Shown: positions 18,602 through 28,514, counted from the stretch's first letter. The stretch is DNA of 64,000 nt from Maridesulfovibrio ferrireducens (GCF_900101105.1 NZ_FNGA01000001.1:372001-436000); one strand, 5' to 3'. Notes: generated from the sequence alone by a model not told the origin. Numbers and translations: made by a program.

Positions 18602-20107
18602 ATGAAAAAAAAGAAAATGACGACAGCCTTCGGGAAACCTGTAGGTGACGACCTAAACTCCCAAACAGCCGGAGAAAAAGGCCCGGTCCTAGTTCAGGAT
18701 ATGCACCTTCTAGAGAAACTGGCCCACTTCGACCGCGAGCGCATCCCTGAACGCGTGGTTCATGCCAAAGGAGCCGGTGCATACGGCTATTTTGAAGTAA
18801 CTGCTGATGTTACTAAATACACAAAAGCGGCCTTCCTCTCTGAGGTTGGCAAAAAAACTGATCTATTTGTGCGCTTTTCAACAGTCGGAGGAGAAAAAGG
18901 CTCTGCTGATGCCGAACGTGATCCGCGTGGTTTCGCCATCAAGTTTTACACTGAAGAAGGCAACTACGACATGGTCGGCAATAATACCCCGGTCTTCTTT
19001 ATTCGCGACCCAATGAAATTTCCTGATTTCATACATACCCAAAAACGTAATCCTGCAACCAATTTAAAAGATCCCGACATGTTCTGGGATTTCTTATCCC
19101 TCACACCTGAATCAATTCATCAGGTAACTATTCTTTTCTCGGACAGAGGAACCCCTATAACCTTCCGCCATATGAATGGTTACTCGAGCCACACCTACAA
19201 ATGGTACAATGAAAAAGGTGAATACGTCTGGGTCCAATATCACTTTAAAACAGACCAAGGCTCAAAAACCATGACTGCGGCCGAAGCAGGTGCGATGTGT
19301 GCCAAAGATCCTGATCATGCCACCCGGGATCTGCATGAATCCATTAAAAATGGGGACTTCCCGTCATGGACGCTGGAGATGCAGATACTGACTCCCCGGC
19401 AAGCCAAAGATTTCAAATGGGATATCTTTGATATTACCAAAGTATGGCCTCATTCCGAAGTACCACCCATCACTGTAGGGAAGATGGTCTTGAATCGAAA
19501 TCCGGAAAATTATTTTGCCGAAGTAGAACAAGCGGCATTCACCCCCGGCAATCTTGTACCCGGCATCGGAGCCTCACCTGACAAGATGCTCCAAGGGCGC
19601 ATGTTTTCGTACCACGACACCCATCTCCACAGACTTGGAACAAATTACCAGCTCATCCCCGTAAATATGCCCAAAAACGCTCCTGAGCTTAATTACCAAC
19701 GCGACGGAGCTATGCGTGTAGATGATGGCGGAGGCGGTGGACCTAATTACTGGCCGAACAGCTTCGGAACCGCTGGACCGGATGAAACAGCCCTTGAACC
19801 TCCACTGCCGATCGAAGGCAATGCAGCGCAACATAGTTATAAACTTGTAGACGATGACTTTGTTCAGGCCGGCAATCTGTATCGCAATGTTATGAGTGAA
19901 CAGGACCGGGTAAATCTGACGAGAAATATTATCGGACATTTGAGCGGAGCACAGAAACGCATCCAGCTCAGACAGGCTGCAATCTTCTATAAAACAGATA
20001 AAGACTATGGCACCCGCATCGCAAAAGGGCTTGAGCTTGATCTTGCTAAAGTTGAAAAGCTGGCAAATATGAATCAAGCCGACAGAGTAAAGGCTACAGC
20101 TTCTTAA
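18602..20107 (+). CDS. katA: Monofunctional heme catalase
   Basis: 501 aa from the ATG at 18602, which has an AAGGAG site; an upstream in-frame ATG at 18503 adds 33 unconserved residues. The distal histidine is in [16 protein letters not shown], the asparagine in [14 protein letters not shown], and the proximal heme tyrosine in [17 protein letters not shown]. It converts hydrogen peroxide to water and oxygen in the cytoplasm. The length fits small-subunit clade 3 catalases. In an anaerobe it serves oxygen-exposure defence. It is monocistronic between two strong terminators. Confidence 0.97.
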   Translation: MKKKKMTTAFGKPVGDDLNSQTAGEKGPVLVQDMHLLEKLAHFDRERIPERVVHAKGAGAYGYFEVTADVTKYTKAAFLSEVGKKTDLFVRFSTVGGEKGSADAERDPRGFAIKFYTEEGNYDMVGNNTPVFFIRDPMKFPDFIHTQKRNPATNLKDPDMFWDFLSLTPESIHQVTILFSDRGTPITFRHMNGYSSHTYKWYNEKGEYVWVQYHFKTDQGSKTMTAAEAGAMCAKDPDHATRDLHESIKNGDFPSWTLEMQILTPRQAKDFKWDIFDITKVWPHSEVPPITVGKMVLNRNPENYFAEVEQAAFTPGNLVPGIGASPDKMLQGRMFSYHDTHLHRLGTNYQLIPVNMPKNAPELNYQRDGAMRVDDGGGGGPNYWPNSFGTAGPDETALEPPLPIEGNAAQHSYKLVDDDFVQAGNLYRNVMSEQDRVNLTRNIIGHLSGAQKRIQLRQAAIFYKTDKDYGTRIAKGLELDLAKVEKLANMNQADRVKATAS

Positions 20108-20130
20108 CCGCCCTACAAACTGAAAAAACA

Positions 20131-20168
20131 AAAGTCCGGAAAATTTCATAAAATTTTCCGGACTTTTT
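20131..20168. terminator. Bidirectional terminator between katA and sfsA
   Basis: A perfect 16-bp stem (20131-20146 with 20151-20166), a four-base loop, and A/T runs on both sides. It serves katA on plus and sfsA on minus. Confidence 0.9.
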
Positions 20169-20199
20169 AATTGTTTTATATCAGCTTATTATACTCACA

Positions 20200-20907
20200 T
20201 TAAAATTTCATTTTCTCACCGATTGAAATTCCTTTTTCACTGAGTTCTGCCTGATACGGCCAGCATTCAACTCCCTCCGCAAGAGCCTGCTCAAACAATT
20301 TTGCATATTTGGGGTCGATAAAATCAGCAGGACCGAAACATTTTCCATCATTACGCTGAACAAAAAAGAACATCGCGACCCTATACCCTTCGGCGGCAAG
20401 AGCCATCAATTCAACAAGGTGTTTCTGTCCCCGTTCAGTGGGCGCATCAGGAAAGCAGGCCACATCCTCTTCTACAAGAGTGACATTTTTACACTCAACC
20501 CATAAATCCGGCAGACGCCCTGACTCATCGGTAAATTTTGCATCAATACGACTTTTACCGACTACAGCCTCACGCTTGATTGCGGTGTACCCTTTCAATT
20601 CAGGCAAAACCGCAACCTCAAAGGCTCTCTGTATCATTTTGTTTGGAACAGAAGTGTTCACGCCAACCCACGAACCTGACAGATTAACCATCTCGAGAGT
20701 CCATTTAAGCTTACGCGCCGGATTCAATGCCGGAGAAATAAATATCTCCTGCCCTTCCCGCAGCAAGCCAAGCATAGAACCGGTATTATTTGTATGAATA
20801 GATATAATCTGACCATCAAGCAAAGCTTCGACGGTAAATCTTTTATATCTTTTTATAAAAACAGCTTTCCGGCAGCCTTCCGGATAAATAATCAATGATT
20901 CAGACAT
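20200..20907 (-). CDS. sfsA: Sugar fermentation stimulation protein SfsA homologue
   Basis: 235 aa, normal size. FIKRYKRFTVEALLDG, HTNNTGSMLGLL, KSRIDAKFTDESGRLPDLWV with VECKNVTL, and FPDAPTERGQKHLVELM are the family signatures. The D…E-x-K pattern suggests a nuclease-like core with nucleic-acid binding, but the true function is unsettled. A GAGGGG site precedes the ATG. It is convergent with katA. Confidence 0.95.
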   Translation of the reverse strand: MSESLIIYPEGCRKAVFIKRYKRFTVEALLDGQIISIHTNNTGSMLGLLREGQEIFISPALNPARKLKWTLEMVNLSGSWVGVNTSVPNKMIQRAFEVAVLPELKGYTAIKREAVVGKSRIDAKFTDESGRLPDLWVECKNVTLVEEDVACFPDAPTERGQKHLVELMALAAEGYRVAMFFFVQRNDGKCFGPADFIDPKYAKLFEQALAEGVECWPYQAELSEKGISIGEKMKF

Positions 20908-21337
20908 CTGCCCCTCATGTATATATCCTACACCTCAAAAAAAATACCCCGGGTCATTTAACTAATAATATTATTTTATTCTCAAAAAAAAATATCCGTA
21001 AATTTTGAATGCACGAAAACTCCTGACAAAAAAAGAATTAATTATCTCGCAAACGTGATAAGCCCTACCTAAAACGGGCAGTTTCCTTATTGGTATGGTT
21101 CCTTATTCGGAGATTAAAATCCTTGTTACACAAAGAGTTTCATACCTCTAAGGGGGTCATTATATCTGGAAAATACCTTGACGAATCACTAGGTATCTGG
21201 AATATCGTGCTGTTAGTCACAGCGTGACAGAATTCACATTTCCAGCCTCATTGTCAGGCCGGAAAATCTTTATAAGACCTAAGCAAGAGCTTGAGGATCC
21301 TTATTTCTGTCGTAGACAATTAATTCAGGAACTTACA
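20908..21337. other. Promoter region between divergent sfsA and the dsr operon
   Basis: About 430 non-coding bases. Visible elements are a TTCCTTATT element repeated twice around 21082-21107 and the putative promoter and inverted repeat listed separately. The stretch 20935-21060 is strongly AT-rich. No RNA gene was recognised. Confidence 0.5.
21178..21206 (+). promoter_or_regulatory. Candidate sigma70 promoter of the dsr operon
   Basis: TTGACG at 21178-21183, a 17-base spacer, and AATATC at 21201-21206. The -35 is good and the -10 is weak. A small perfect inverted repeat GTCAC-AGC-GTGAC (about 21216-21228) lies around the expected transcript start and could be an operator. Both are inferred from pattern only. 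Confidence 0.35.
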
Positions 21338-21868
21338 ATGAACCTTGAAGAAAGATTGTTAGAAAAAAGAAATGTTCTGACTAAAAAATGGTTTGATTTG
21401 GTCCTGTCTTCCTATCCTGAAACAACTCAGAAGATATGGAAGAGCAACAGCGATCAGTTCACAAATCCTGTCGGAATTACCACTCAAAGGGTCACGAGAG
21501 AACTTTTTGACCTTATTATTGAATGGAAAGATGTAGACGCAATTGCAAAATCTCTGGAAGACCTAATTAAAATAAGGGCTGTTCAGGAATTTGCACCATC
21601 AAGAGCTTTAAGTTTTGTTTTTCTTTTTAAGAAACTGCTGAGAGATGAGTTTATGCAGGATCTTAAAAAGGAAGGTAGACTTGACGAGTTGCTCGCGTTT
21701 GAGACCAGGGTTGATAACCTAGGTCTGATCGCGTTCGACATCTATACCAAGAATAGGGATTTGATCACGCAGATGAGAATTGGTGAAGTTAAACGCTCTC
21801 ACCACATGCTCTTAAGGCGGGTCAACGAAATCGAGGATGCTTCGGCCAAAGGGGCCGGACAGGTGTAG
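21338..21868 (+). CDS. RsbRD N-terminal-domain protein at the head of the dsr operon
   Basis: 176 aa from the ATG at 21338 with CAGGAA upstream; the longer frame from 21224 adds 38 unconserved residues. The start NLEERLLEKRNVLTKKWFDL, followed by an all-helical body including EFAPSRALSFVFLFKKLLRD, fits the RsbRD_N helical sensor domain, here without the usual STAS domain. It lies 48 bases before dsrM. A globin-like sensory or assembly role for sulfite-reduction electron transfer is inference; such a gene is known beside dsrM in Desulfovibrio. Confidence 0.75.
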   Translation: MNLEERLLEKRNVLTKKWFDLVLSSYPETTQKIWKSNSDQFTNPVGITTQRVTRELFDLIIEWKDVDAIAKSLEDLIKIRAVQEFAPSRALSFVFLFKKLLRDEFMQDLKKEGRLDELLAFETRVDNLGLIAFDIYTKNRDLITQMRIGEVKRSHHMLLRRVNEIEDASAKGAGQV

Positions 21869-21916
21869 TGGCCGGCTTCCCCGGGAAGCCAAACGTTATA
21901 AGCGAGGTGAAGGTAG

Positions 21917-22912
21917 ATGAACGCTTTGTACTCACTCGTTTTAGTTTTTGCCCTAGTGCTGCTGGCTCTTTTTGGAGTAGAAACAGCGCATATGGCAAAA
22001 CTCTTCGGCATCGGCTTACCTTTGGTAGCTGTTGCCGTATTTCTGGTAGGTTTCGCTTACCGGATGATTAAATGGGCGAAAAGCCCGGTTCCTTTTTGTA
22101 TTCCGACCACGGCCGGACAGCAGAAGTCTTTGGACTTCATCCATCACAACAAGTTCGACAACCCCGTGACTCCGTGTCAAACTTTTATCCGTATGTTTCT
22201 TGAGGTCTGCTGCTTCCGCTCTTTGTTCCGGAACACAAAAGTAGGTCTCAAAGACGGCAAAGTGACATATGCTTCCGCCAAATGGCTGTGGCTGTTTTCA
22301 CTTATGTTTCACTACTCATTCCTGCTTATTGTAATCAGGCACATGAGACTTTTCTTTGAGCCGATTCCCGCCTGTATCGGCTGGGTTGAAATGCTTGACG
22401 GGATCTTCCAGATCGGAACACCCAGAATGTACATGAGTGATATCCTTATCATTGTCGGTGTGGCTTTCTTGCTCGCACGCAGACTTTGGGATGCAAAACT
22501 CCGTTACATTTCTCTGGTTACTGACTATTTCCCACTGTTACTCATTATCGCCATCGGCCTTTCCGGTATCTACATGCGCTTTATCGCAAAAGTAGATGTT
22601 ATGGCTATTAAACAGCTTACTATGGGACTTGTAACCTTCAACCCAGTAATTCCCGCAAATGTGGATGTATCTTTCTATGTACACCTATTATTAGTCTGTA
22701 CACTGCTCATTTACTTCCCATTCAGCAAGCTTATGCATGCAGGTGGTATCTTCCTTTCTCCTACAAGGAATATGCCTAACAACACCCGCATCAAGCATCA
22801 CGAGAACCCTTGGAATGATCCGAACATCAAGCCACATAGCTATGCGGCTTATGAAGACGACTTCAGGGAACCTATGATTGAAGCGGGTCTCCCTGTGGAC
22901 AAAGAGGCATAA
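21917..22912 (+). CDS. dsrM: DsrM, membrane cytochrome b subunit of DsrMKJOP
   Basis: 331 aa with about six transmembrane segments and several helix histidines (HYSFLLIVIRHMRLFFEP; FYVHLLLVCTLLIYFPFSKL) that would ligate heme b. It belongs to the NarI-like family. It takes electrons from or to menaquinol and passes them to the Fe-S subunit DsrK. AGGT-type ribosome site. First structural gene of dsrMKJOP. Confidence 0.95.
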   Translation: MNALYSLVLVFALVLLALFGVETAHMAKLFGIGLPLVAVAVFLVGFAYRMIKWAKSPVPFCIPTTAGQQKSLDFIHHNKFDNPVTPCQTFIRMFLEVCCFRSLFRNTKVGLKDGKVTYASAKWLWLFSLMFHYSFLLIVIRHMRLFFEPIPACIGWVEMLDGIFQIGTPRMYMSDILIIVGVAFLLARRLWDAKLRYISLVTDYFPLLLIIAIGLSGIYMRFIAKVDVMAIKQLTMGLVTFNPVIPANVDVSFYVHLLLVCTLLIYFPFSKLMHAGGIFLSPTRNMPNNTRIKHHENPWNDPNIKPHSYAAYEDDFREPMIEAGLPVDKEA

Positions 22913-22974
22913 TAAAGTCCAGCGGACTTTATGTGTTGGTTGGACCTTATAATACCTTTTGTTGAGGAGTTGAC

Positions 22975-24582
22975 ATGGCTGACCTCCCAAAAGCTGATGA
23001 GCTTTTTAAAAGCATTAACTATACACCACCTTCCACAGGTTGGATGGATACCCCGGTTGACTGTTCTCCCGGGAACTGGTGTTACCCTGCTAAGGCAGAT
23101 AAACTCGAATACTTAGGTTTCCCGAACCCACGCCAATGGTCTCCTGCTGACGTGGACTGGAAACTCCCTGAAAACTGGCAGGACATTGTCCATCAGGGAT
23201 TCAAAGAGAGACTGGATAAATACCGTTCTCTTAAAGTATTCATGGACGTCTGTGTGCGTTGCGGCGCTTGCGCTGACAAATGCCACTTTTTCATCGGTTC
23301 CGGCGATCCTAAAAACATGCCGGTCCTTCGTGCAGAACTTATGCGTTCTGTTTACCGTAAGGACTTCACCATGGCCGGAAAAATTCTGACAACCCTCACC
23401 GGTTCCAGAGTTATGACCGAAGACGTTCTTAAAGAGTGGTTCATTTACTTTTACCAGTGTACTGAGTGTCGCCGTTGCTCACTGTTCTGCCCTTACGGCA
23501 TCGATACAGCTGAAGTAACAATGATGGCACGTGAACTGCTTCACCTTTGCGGCGTGAATATTAACTGGATCATGGAACCGGTTGCTAACTGTAACCGTAC
23601 AGGTAACCATCTCGGTATCCAGCCACACGCTTTCAAAGATATCGTTGAATTCATGGTTGACGACATCGAAGAGATCACAGGCAAAAAACTTAACGTTCCA
23701 ATTAATGAAAAGGGACATGAAGTTATCTTCATCACTCCTTCCGGGGACGTTTTTGCTGACCCGGGCATCTACACCTTTATGGGTTACCTGATGCTCTTCG
23801 ATCATATCGGTCTGGACTATACTCTTTCCACTTATGCCTCTGAAGGCGGTAACTTCGGCCTGTTCACATCTGCGGACATGATGAAGAAACTCAACGGGAA
23901 GATGTACGCTGAAGCAAAACGCCTAGGAGTCAAATGGATTCTCGGCGGCGAATGCGGTCACATGTGGCGCGTAATTAACCAGTACATGGATACAATGAAC
24001 GGCCCAGCGAACTTCCTCGAAGTTCCTAAAAGTCCGATCACCGGTACTGTTTTCCATAACGCTGCTCAGACTAAAATGGTTCACATCGCCGAGTTCACAG
24101 CTGACCTTATGAAGCATAATAAGCTGAAACTCGATCCGACCAGAAATGATCATATTCGCGCAACCTTCCACGATTCCTGTAACCCTGCTCGGGCCATGGG
24201 TCTTTTGGATGAGCCTCGCTACGTTCTCAATAACGTTGTTAAAAACTTCCATGAAATGCCAGAACAGACCATTCGTGAGCAGACATTCTGCTGCGCAGGC
24301 GGAGCAGGTCTGAACACTGACGAAATCATGGAAATACGCATGCGCGGTGGCTTGCCTCGCGGCAACGCATTGAAATCAGTACAGGAAGAACATGATGTAA
24401 ACATGATGGCCTGTATCTGTGCAATTGACCGTGCAACGCTTATTCCGCTTGCCGACTACTGGGCTCCGGGCGTTGACATCTGCGGTGTTCACGAACTTGT
24501 CGGTAATGCTCTTATTCTCGACGGCGAGAAAGAAAGAGAAACTGACCTTCGTTTGAACCCTCTGCCTAAGAAGGAGGAATAA
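22975..24582 (+). CDS. dsrK: DsrK, CCG-type Fe-S subunit of DsrMKJOP
   Basis: 535 aa. Two [4Fe-4S] motifs are present, CVRCGACADKCHFF and CTECRRCSLFCPYG. The C-terminal part carries heterodisulfide-reductase-like cysteines (HDSCNPARAMG and CCAGGAGLNTDEI) that would hold a special catalytic cluster. The protein is cytoplasmic, held to DsrM, and is thought to reduce the DsrC trisulfide produced by dissimilatory sulfite reductase. ATG preceded by TTGAGGAG. dsrJ begins three bases after its stop. Confidence 0.96.
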   Translation: MADLPKADELFKSINYTPPSTGWMDTPVDCSPGNWCYPAKADKLEYLGFPNPRQWSPADVDWKLPENWQDIVHQGFKERLDKYRSLKVFMDVCVRCGACADKCHFFIGSGDPKNMPVLRAELMRSVYRKDFTMAGKILTTLTGSRVMTEDVLKEWFIYFYQCTECRRCSLFCPYGIDTAEVTMMARELLHLCGVNINWIMEPVANCNRTGNHLGIQPHAFKDIVEFMVDDIEEITGKKLNVPINEKGHEVIFITPSGDVFADPGIYTFMGYLMLFDHIGLDYTLSTYASEGGNFGLFTSADMMKKLNGKMYAEAKRLGVKWILGGECGHMWRVINQYMDTMNGPANFLEVPKSPITGTVFHNAAQTKMVHIAEFTADLMKHNKLKLDPTRNDHIRATFHDSCNPARAMGLLDEPRYVLNNVVKNFHEMPEQTIREQTFCCAGGAGLNTDEIMEIRMRGGLPRGNALKSVQEEHDVNMMACICAIDRATLIPLADYWAPGVDICGVHELVGNALILDGEKERETDLRLNPLPKKEE

Positions 24583-24585
24583 CAG

Positions 24586-24963
24586 ATGCAATACGGTGGA
24601 AAAATAATTACTGGTCTGGTTCTTTTCCTTGGGCTCATCTCTCTCCCTTTCTGGTTCAATATGGGAGGAACGTACGAGCAGCCTAAGGTTGAACTGCCTA
24701 AAAATGCGAAAGAATGTGTCGCTCCCAAAGAAGAAATGCGTACATCACATATGCAGCTTCTTAACGAGTGGAGAGACATGGCTCTTCGTGATGGCAAACG
24801 GACATATATCAGTGCAAACGGCAAGGAATACACTATCAGTCTCCAGAATACCTGTATGGAATGCCATACCAGCAAAGTGGAATTCTGCGACAAGTGTCAT
24901 ACTGACGCTGGTGTAACCCCGTACTGCTGGGATTGCCACGTACCTCCAAAGGAGGCAAAATAA
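24586..24963 (+). CDS. dsrJ: DsrJ, triheme cytochrome c
   Basis: 125 aa. An uncleaved N-terminal hydrophobic anchor (KIITGLVLFLGLISLPFWF) exports the protein to the periplasm. Three heme-c motifs are visible: CMECH, CDKCH and CWDCH. In known DsrJ the hemes have unusual axial ligation including cysteine. AAGGAGG inside the end of dsrK drives the ATG. Its stop overlaps the dsrO start (TAATG). Confidence 0.96.
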   Translation: MQYGGKIITGLVLFLGLISLPFWFNMGGTYEQPKVELPKNAKECVAPKEEMRTSHMQLLNEWRDMALRDGKRTYISANGKEYTISLQNTCMECHTSKVEFCDKCHTDAGVTPYCWDCHVPPKEAK

Positions 24964-25748
24964 TGAAACAGAGTAGAAGAAACTTCCTCAAGTTTGCAGG
25001 CCTCTCGGCAGCAGGACTTTGTCTTGCTCCCACAGCTGCAGCTCTGGCATCAGGCGGAGGCGGATATGGCAAAGCACATGCTGTTGTCAACGCTAACTCC
25101 AAACATGCCAAACGCTGGGCTATGGTTATCGACACCCGCAAGCTCAACACTGATGAAGCAATAAACGCTCTGGCTGAAGTTTGTCACCACATCCACAACG
25201 TTCCAACGATTCCTGGTAAACAGGACGTCAAATGGTTGTGGGAAGGTACTTATTCCGAAACATTCCCATATCAAACAAATAACTTCCCTTCGGAAGAGCT
25301 TGAAAAACGCAAATTCCCGTTGCTTTGCAACCACTGCGAAAGCCCTTCCTGTGTACGCGTCTGCCCCACAAAGGCGACCTTCCAGCGTGCTGACGGAATC
25401 GTAGCAATGGATTACCATCGCTGCATCGGCTGTCGTTACTGTATGGCTGCTTGCCCCTTTGGTGCTCGTAGCTTCAACTTCATGGATCCAAGACTCCATC
25501 TCGATATGGAAAAGATCAATGTGAAGTTCCCCACCCGCATGCGCGGTGTTGTTGAAAAATGCAACTTCTGCGTAGAGCGTCTCGCCGTTGGCGAAATGCC
25601 CGCTTGTGTGGAAAAATCCAGTGGCGCGATGACCTTTGGTGATCTTCAGGACCCTGATTCAAACGTCAGAAAGGTTCTTAGGGAGAACTTCACCATCCGT
25701 AGGAACCCCGCTGCCGGCACCGAGCCCGGCGTGTACTACATCATTTAG
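24963..25748 (+). CDS. dsrO: DsrO, periplasmic Tat-exported ferredoxin-like subunit
   Basis: 261 aa from the ATG overlapping the dsrJ stop; a frame opening at 24933 adds ten residues ahead of the signal. The twin-arginine signal SRRNFLKFAGLSAAG is clear. The mature part has several ferredoxin clusters: CNHCESPSCVRVCPTKA, CIGCRYCMAACPFGA, and CNFCVERL…C. It belongs to the HybA/NrfC family and would link DsrJ to the quinone subunit DsrP. Confidence 0.96.
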   Translation: MKQSRRNFLKFAGLSAAGLCLAPTAAALASGGGGYGKAHAVVNANSKHAKRWAMVIDTRKLNTDEAINALAEVCHHIHNVPTIPGKQDVKWLWEGTYSETFPYQTNNFPSEELEKRKFPLLCNHCESPSCVRVCPTKATFQRADGIVAMDYHRCIGCRYCMAACPFGARSFNFMDPRLHLDMEKINVKFPTRMRGVVEKCNFCVERLAVGEMPACVEKSSGAMTFGDLQDPDSNVRKVLRENFTIRRNPAAGTEPGVYYII

Positions 25749-25760
25749 GGGGAAACTGAT

Positions 25761-26933
25761 ATGCTCGAAAAAGCACTCAAAGGTGGCCCGAAATATTGGA
25801 GCTGGATTTTCTTCCTGCTTCTTATTATCGGCGCAGGCTTCACTGTATATCTGAATCAATTACAGGAAGGACTTACCGTCACGGGCCTTAGCCGTGATGT
25901 TTCCTGGGGATTCTATATTGCCCAGTTTACCTATTTGGTCGGTCTCGCCGCTTCCGGTGTTATGATCGTTCTGCCTTACTACTTCCATCACTATAAGAAG
26001 TTTAAAGGCATGGTAATCATGGGTGAATTCATGGCTATTGCAGCTGTCATAATGTGTCTCGGTTTCATTATCGTAGACATCGGGCAGCCACAGCGTATGA
26101 TGAACATGATTTTCCATCCGACTCCTAACTCAATCCTGTTCTGGGACATGATCGTTCTTAACGGTTACCTGCTCCTGAACGTAGTTATCGGGTGGACATG
26201 TTTAGAATCTGAACGCCAGCGTGTGAAACCGCCAAAATGGATCAGGCCTTTGGCTTACACATCCATCGTATGGGCGTTCTCTATTCATACGGTTACCGCG
26301 TTCTTGTATGCAGGACTTCCAGGCCGTCATTACTGGCTTACCGCCATTCTGGCTGCCCGCTTCCTAGCTTCTGCATTCTGTGCTGGACCTGCTATTCTTC
26401 TTCTGGTTGTATTCATTACCCGCAAGGTTACTGATTACGATCCAGGAAAAGCTGCAATCAACACACTTACAAAGATCATTACTTATGCAATGCTCGTGAA
26501 CGTATTCTTCTTCTTGCTTGAAGTGTTCACCGCATTCTACTCCAATATCCCAGGTCATACTCATTCCCTCGCATACCTATTCGTAGGTAGCCATGGACAC
26601 ACTGAACTGGTTCCTTGGATGTGGACAGCAACAGTATTTGCATTCATCAGTTTAGCTCTGCTTGTTCCGCCTAAATTGCGCGACAATCAGAAACTGCTGC
26701 CATGGGCACTTATCCTCCTCGTTATTGCAACATGGATCGATAAGGGTCTAGCACTGCTGATTGGTGGTCTTACTCCAAACCCATTCAACGAAATCACCAC
26801 TTACTGGCCTACCGGCAAAGAATTGATGGTTTCCTTGATGGTCTACGCTATTGGTGCTCTTGTCCTGACAATCCTTTATAAGGTTGCCACAGACATCAAA
26901 CGCGACCTTGGCGAGCTAGTTGAACCTGAGTAA
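25761..26933 (+). CDS. dsrP: DsrP, NrfD-family quinone-interacting membrane subunit
   Basis: 390 aa with about ten transmembrane segments, typical of the NrfD/PsrC family. GFYIAQFTYLVGLAASGVM and LNQLQEGLTVTGLSRDVSWG match DsrP beginnings. It interacts with menaquinone and with DsrO on the periplasmic side. Twelve bases separate it from dsrO. The operon ends at the terminator just downstream. Confidence 0.95.
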   Translation: MLEKALKGGPKYWSWIFFLLLIIGAGFTVYLNQLQEGLTVTGLSRDVSWGFYIAQFTYLVGLAASGVMIVLPYYFHHYKKFKGMVIMGEFMAIAAVIMCLGFIIVDIGQPQRMMNMIFHPTPNSILFWDMIVLNGYLLLNVVIGWTCLESERQRVKPPKWIRPLAYTSIVWAFSIHTVTAFLYAGLPGRHYWLTAILAARFLASAFCAGPAILLLVVFITRKVTDYDPGKAAINTLTKIITYAMLVNVFFFLLEVFTAFYSNIPGHTHSLAYLFVGSHGHTELVPWMWTATVFAFISLALLVPPKLRDNQKLLPWALILLVIATWIDKGLALLIGGLTPNPFNEITTYWPTGKELMVSLMVYAIGALVLTILYKVATDIKRDLGELVEPE

Positions 26934-26960
26934 TCAGGCCAGCTCACCTCTTAGGTAATT

Positions 26961-26998
26961 AAAAAGCCCGTTCCTTTATTGGAACGGGCTTTTTTTGT
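26961..26998 (+). terminator. Terminator of the dsr operon
   Basis: A 13-14-bp stem (26961-26974 with 26981-26994), a six-base loop and a run of T. Confidence 0.9.
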
Positions 26999-27025
26999 AT
27001 TTAATGATCAGCACTTTTTTTACAT

Positions 27026-27062
27026 AAAAAAACCGAACACCCATCTGGATATTCGGTTTTTT
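27026..27062 (-). terminator. Terminator of the 27.1-27.6 kb gene
   Basis: An 11-bp A/T-tailed stem (27027-27037 with 27052-27062). It has A and T runs on both flanks and can act in both directions; it mainly serves the minus-strand gene ending at 27135. Confidence 0.75.
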
Positions 27063-27134
27063 GCGTAATTTTAATCACGCTTACGGAGACGCTCAAAGAA
27101 CTGTCAGGTTCTCCGGTGTTCAGTCGAAGCTCGA

Positions 27135-27617
27135 CTAAACGTAATCCCCGCGGTTAAATTTGATTTGTTCGGTCATCGCCATTACTTCGAGTTCGTTAAC
27201 AATACTGTTCAATTCAGGATTCTCACTGGCTACGCCCGGCCAATCCTTCTTAAGGGATTCAACACCACCTTGAACACCTTCAAGAGTCTTGTAAGCATTC
27301 TTCAGTCCACCAGAATCAGGGGAACCGAGATGCTTGGCATAGTTTTCCAGCTCTCCGAAAAGATTTTCAATCTTGCCGACAAACTCGCCTTCATTCACTG
27401 TTGCAGCCTGCACGGATGCGACCTGCTGCATCTGAAGAAGGGGATTAATGGACTGAAGACCCGGAACCGGAGGAAGATTTGAAGTCTGTTGCCCCTCTAC
27501 TTGCTGGGCTTCCTGATTCAAAACTTCCCCAAATGCCGTCCCGTTTACCTTCTTAGTCTTATTAGCTTGCTGCTGTTGTTGCTGCAAAGCCTCAATCTGA
27601 TCAGGACGAATCTTCAT
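27135..27617 (-). CDS. Glutamine-rich hypothetical protein
   Basis: 160 aa, no signal or membrane segment. It starts KIRPDQIEALQQQQQQANK with a six-glutamine run, has a disordered middle rich in Q, P and V, and a helical C-terminal half (KIENLFGELENYAKHLG; NSIVNELEVMAMTEQIKFNR). The end resembles small flagellar or type III secretion-associated proteins, but this is weak. TGAGGAG precedes the ATG. Monocistronic, convergent with the dsr operon. Confidence 0.7.
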   Translation of the reverse strand: MKIRPDQIEALQQQQQQANKTKKVNGTAFGEVLNQEAQQVEGQQTSNLPPVPGLQSINPLLQMQQVASVQAATVNEGEFVGKIENLFGELENYAKHLGSPDSGGLKNAYKTLEGVQGGVESLKKDWPGVASENPELNSIVNELEVMAMTEQIKFNRGDYV

Positions 27618-27668
27618 CTTTTTACTCCTCAGCCTTTGGTTTCACACTAATTTTGCAATCATCATGCC

Positions 27669-27682
27669 AAAGTCTAGACTTT
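27669..27682. promoter_or_regulatory. 14-bp perfect palindrome upstream of the 27.1-27.6 kb gene
   Basis: AAAGTCTAGACTTT lies about 50 bases upstream of the minus-strand ATG and 220 bases before the Usp gene. Its position suits an operator, but nothing identifies the regulator. Confidence 0.25.
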
Positions 27683-27902
27683 AGTCAACCAGCTGAATTG
27701 ATGACCTTTTATATAAATACAGACCGGAAATTATTTCCTAGATCATAAACAAATCGTAACCATACCTGTTTTCTCTGATACAATGATAAAACATAAGAAA
27801 AAGCTTGTCCATGTCATGAAGAATCAGTTATTATTTAATTAAAGAAAGATTTTTCCATATACTTAACTCATTTGCACAACTAAATAATCCGGAGGGATAT
27901 TT

Positions 27903-28343
27903 ATGATTACCATCAAAAAGATACTCTGCGCAGTGGACTTTTCGGAACACAGCCCGGTAGTAGCTGATTATGCAAACACTCTTGCCAAAACTATGGGATC
28001 TAAAATCATTTGCCTGTATGTTGCTCCTTCACTCGATCAATATGTAGGATTCCATGTTCCGCCAAGTTCCATTGAAAATTTTGTCGGCGAAATAGTTACC
28101 GGAGCAGACACAACCATGGAAACCTTCATCGAAGAAAACTTTAAAGATGCAAAGGTTAACGGAAAAGTAATGACCGGTTACGCAGCTGAAGAAATTTTAA
28201 CTCTCGCTAAAGCTGAAGAAGTAGACATGATTATCATGGGAACCCACGGCAGAAGAGGAATTGATCGTATTCTATTCGGTTCCGTTGCAGAAAAGGTCGT
28301 TAAAGCTGCAAAATGCCCTGTGCTTACCGTCAGACCTGAATAA
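27903..28343 (+). CDS. Universal stress protein (UspA family)
   Basis: 146 aa, a single Usp domain. It starts TIKKILCAVDFSEHSPVVAD, and the ATP-binding pattern G-x2-G-x9-G-S is present (MGTHGRRGIDRILFGSVAEK). Hence an ATP-binding type. Preceded by GGAGGGATATTT and followed by a terminator, so monocistronic. Confidence 0.92.
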   Translation: MITIKKILCAVDFSEHSPVVADYANTLAKTMGSKIICLYVAPSLDQYVGFHVPPSSIENFVGEIVTGADTTMETFIEENFKDAKVNGKVMTGYAAEEILTLAKAEEVDMIIMGTHGRRGIDRILFGSVAEKVVKAAKCPVLTVRPE

Positions 28344-28408
28344 CTAGTCGTTTAAAGTTAAAGCCGATACGATACCGACAACTATCAAGGCATAAACCTG
28401 CAAGCGGT

Positions 28409-28442
28409 CCTCTTATCCAAACGGATAAGAGGGCTTTTTTTT
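28409..28442 (+). terminator. Terminator of the Usp gene
   Basis: Perfect 10-bp stem (28409-28418 with 28423-28432), four-base loop, and eight T. Confidence 0.9.
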
Positions 28443-28514
28443 GACAAAAAACATGTTCCAAACTACTAGAGAACTTCGCCCCGTATTAATAATCAAAAGA
28501 AAAAGGATATCAGC

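Noticed and set aside
19574-20149. 191-codon ORF on minus
   Set aside because: It is opposite katA, which is certain.
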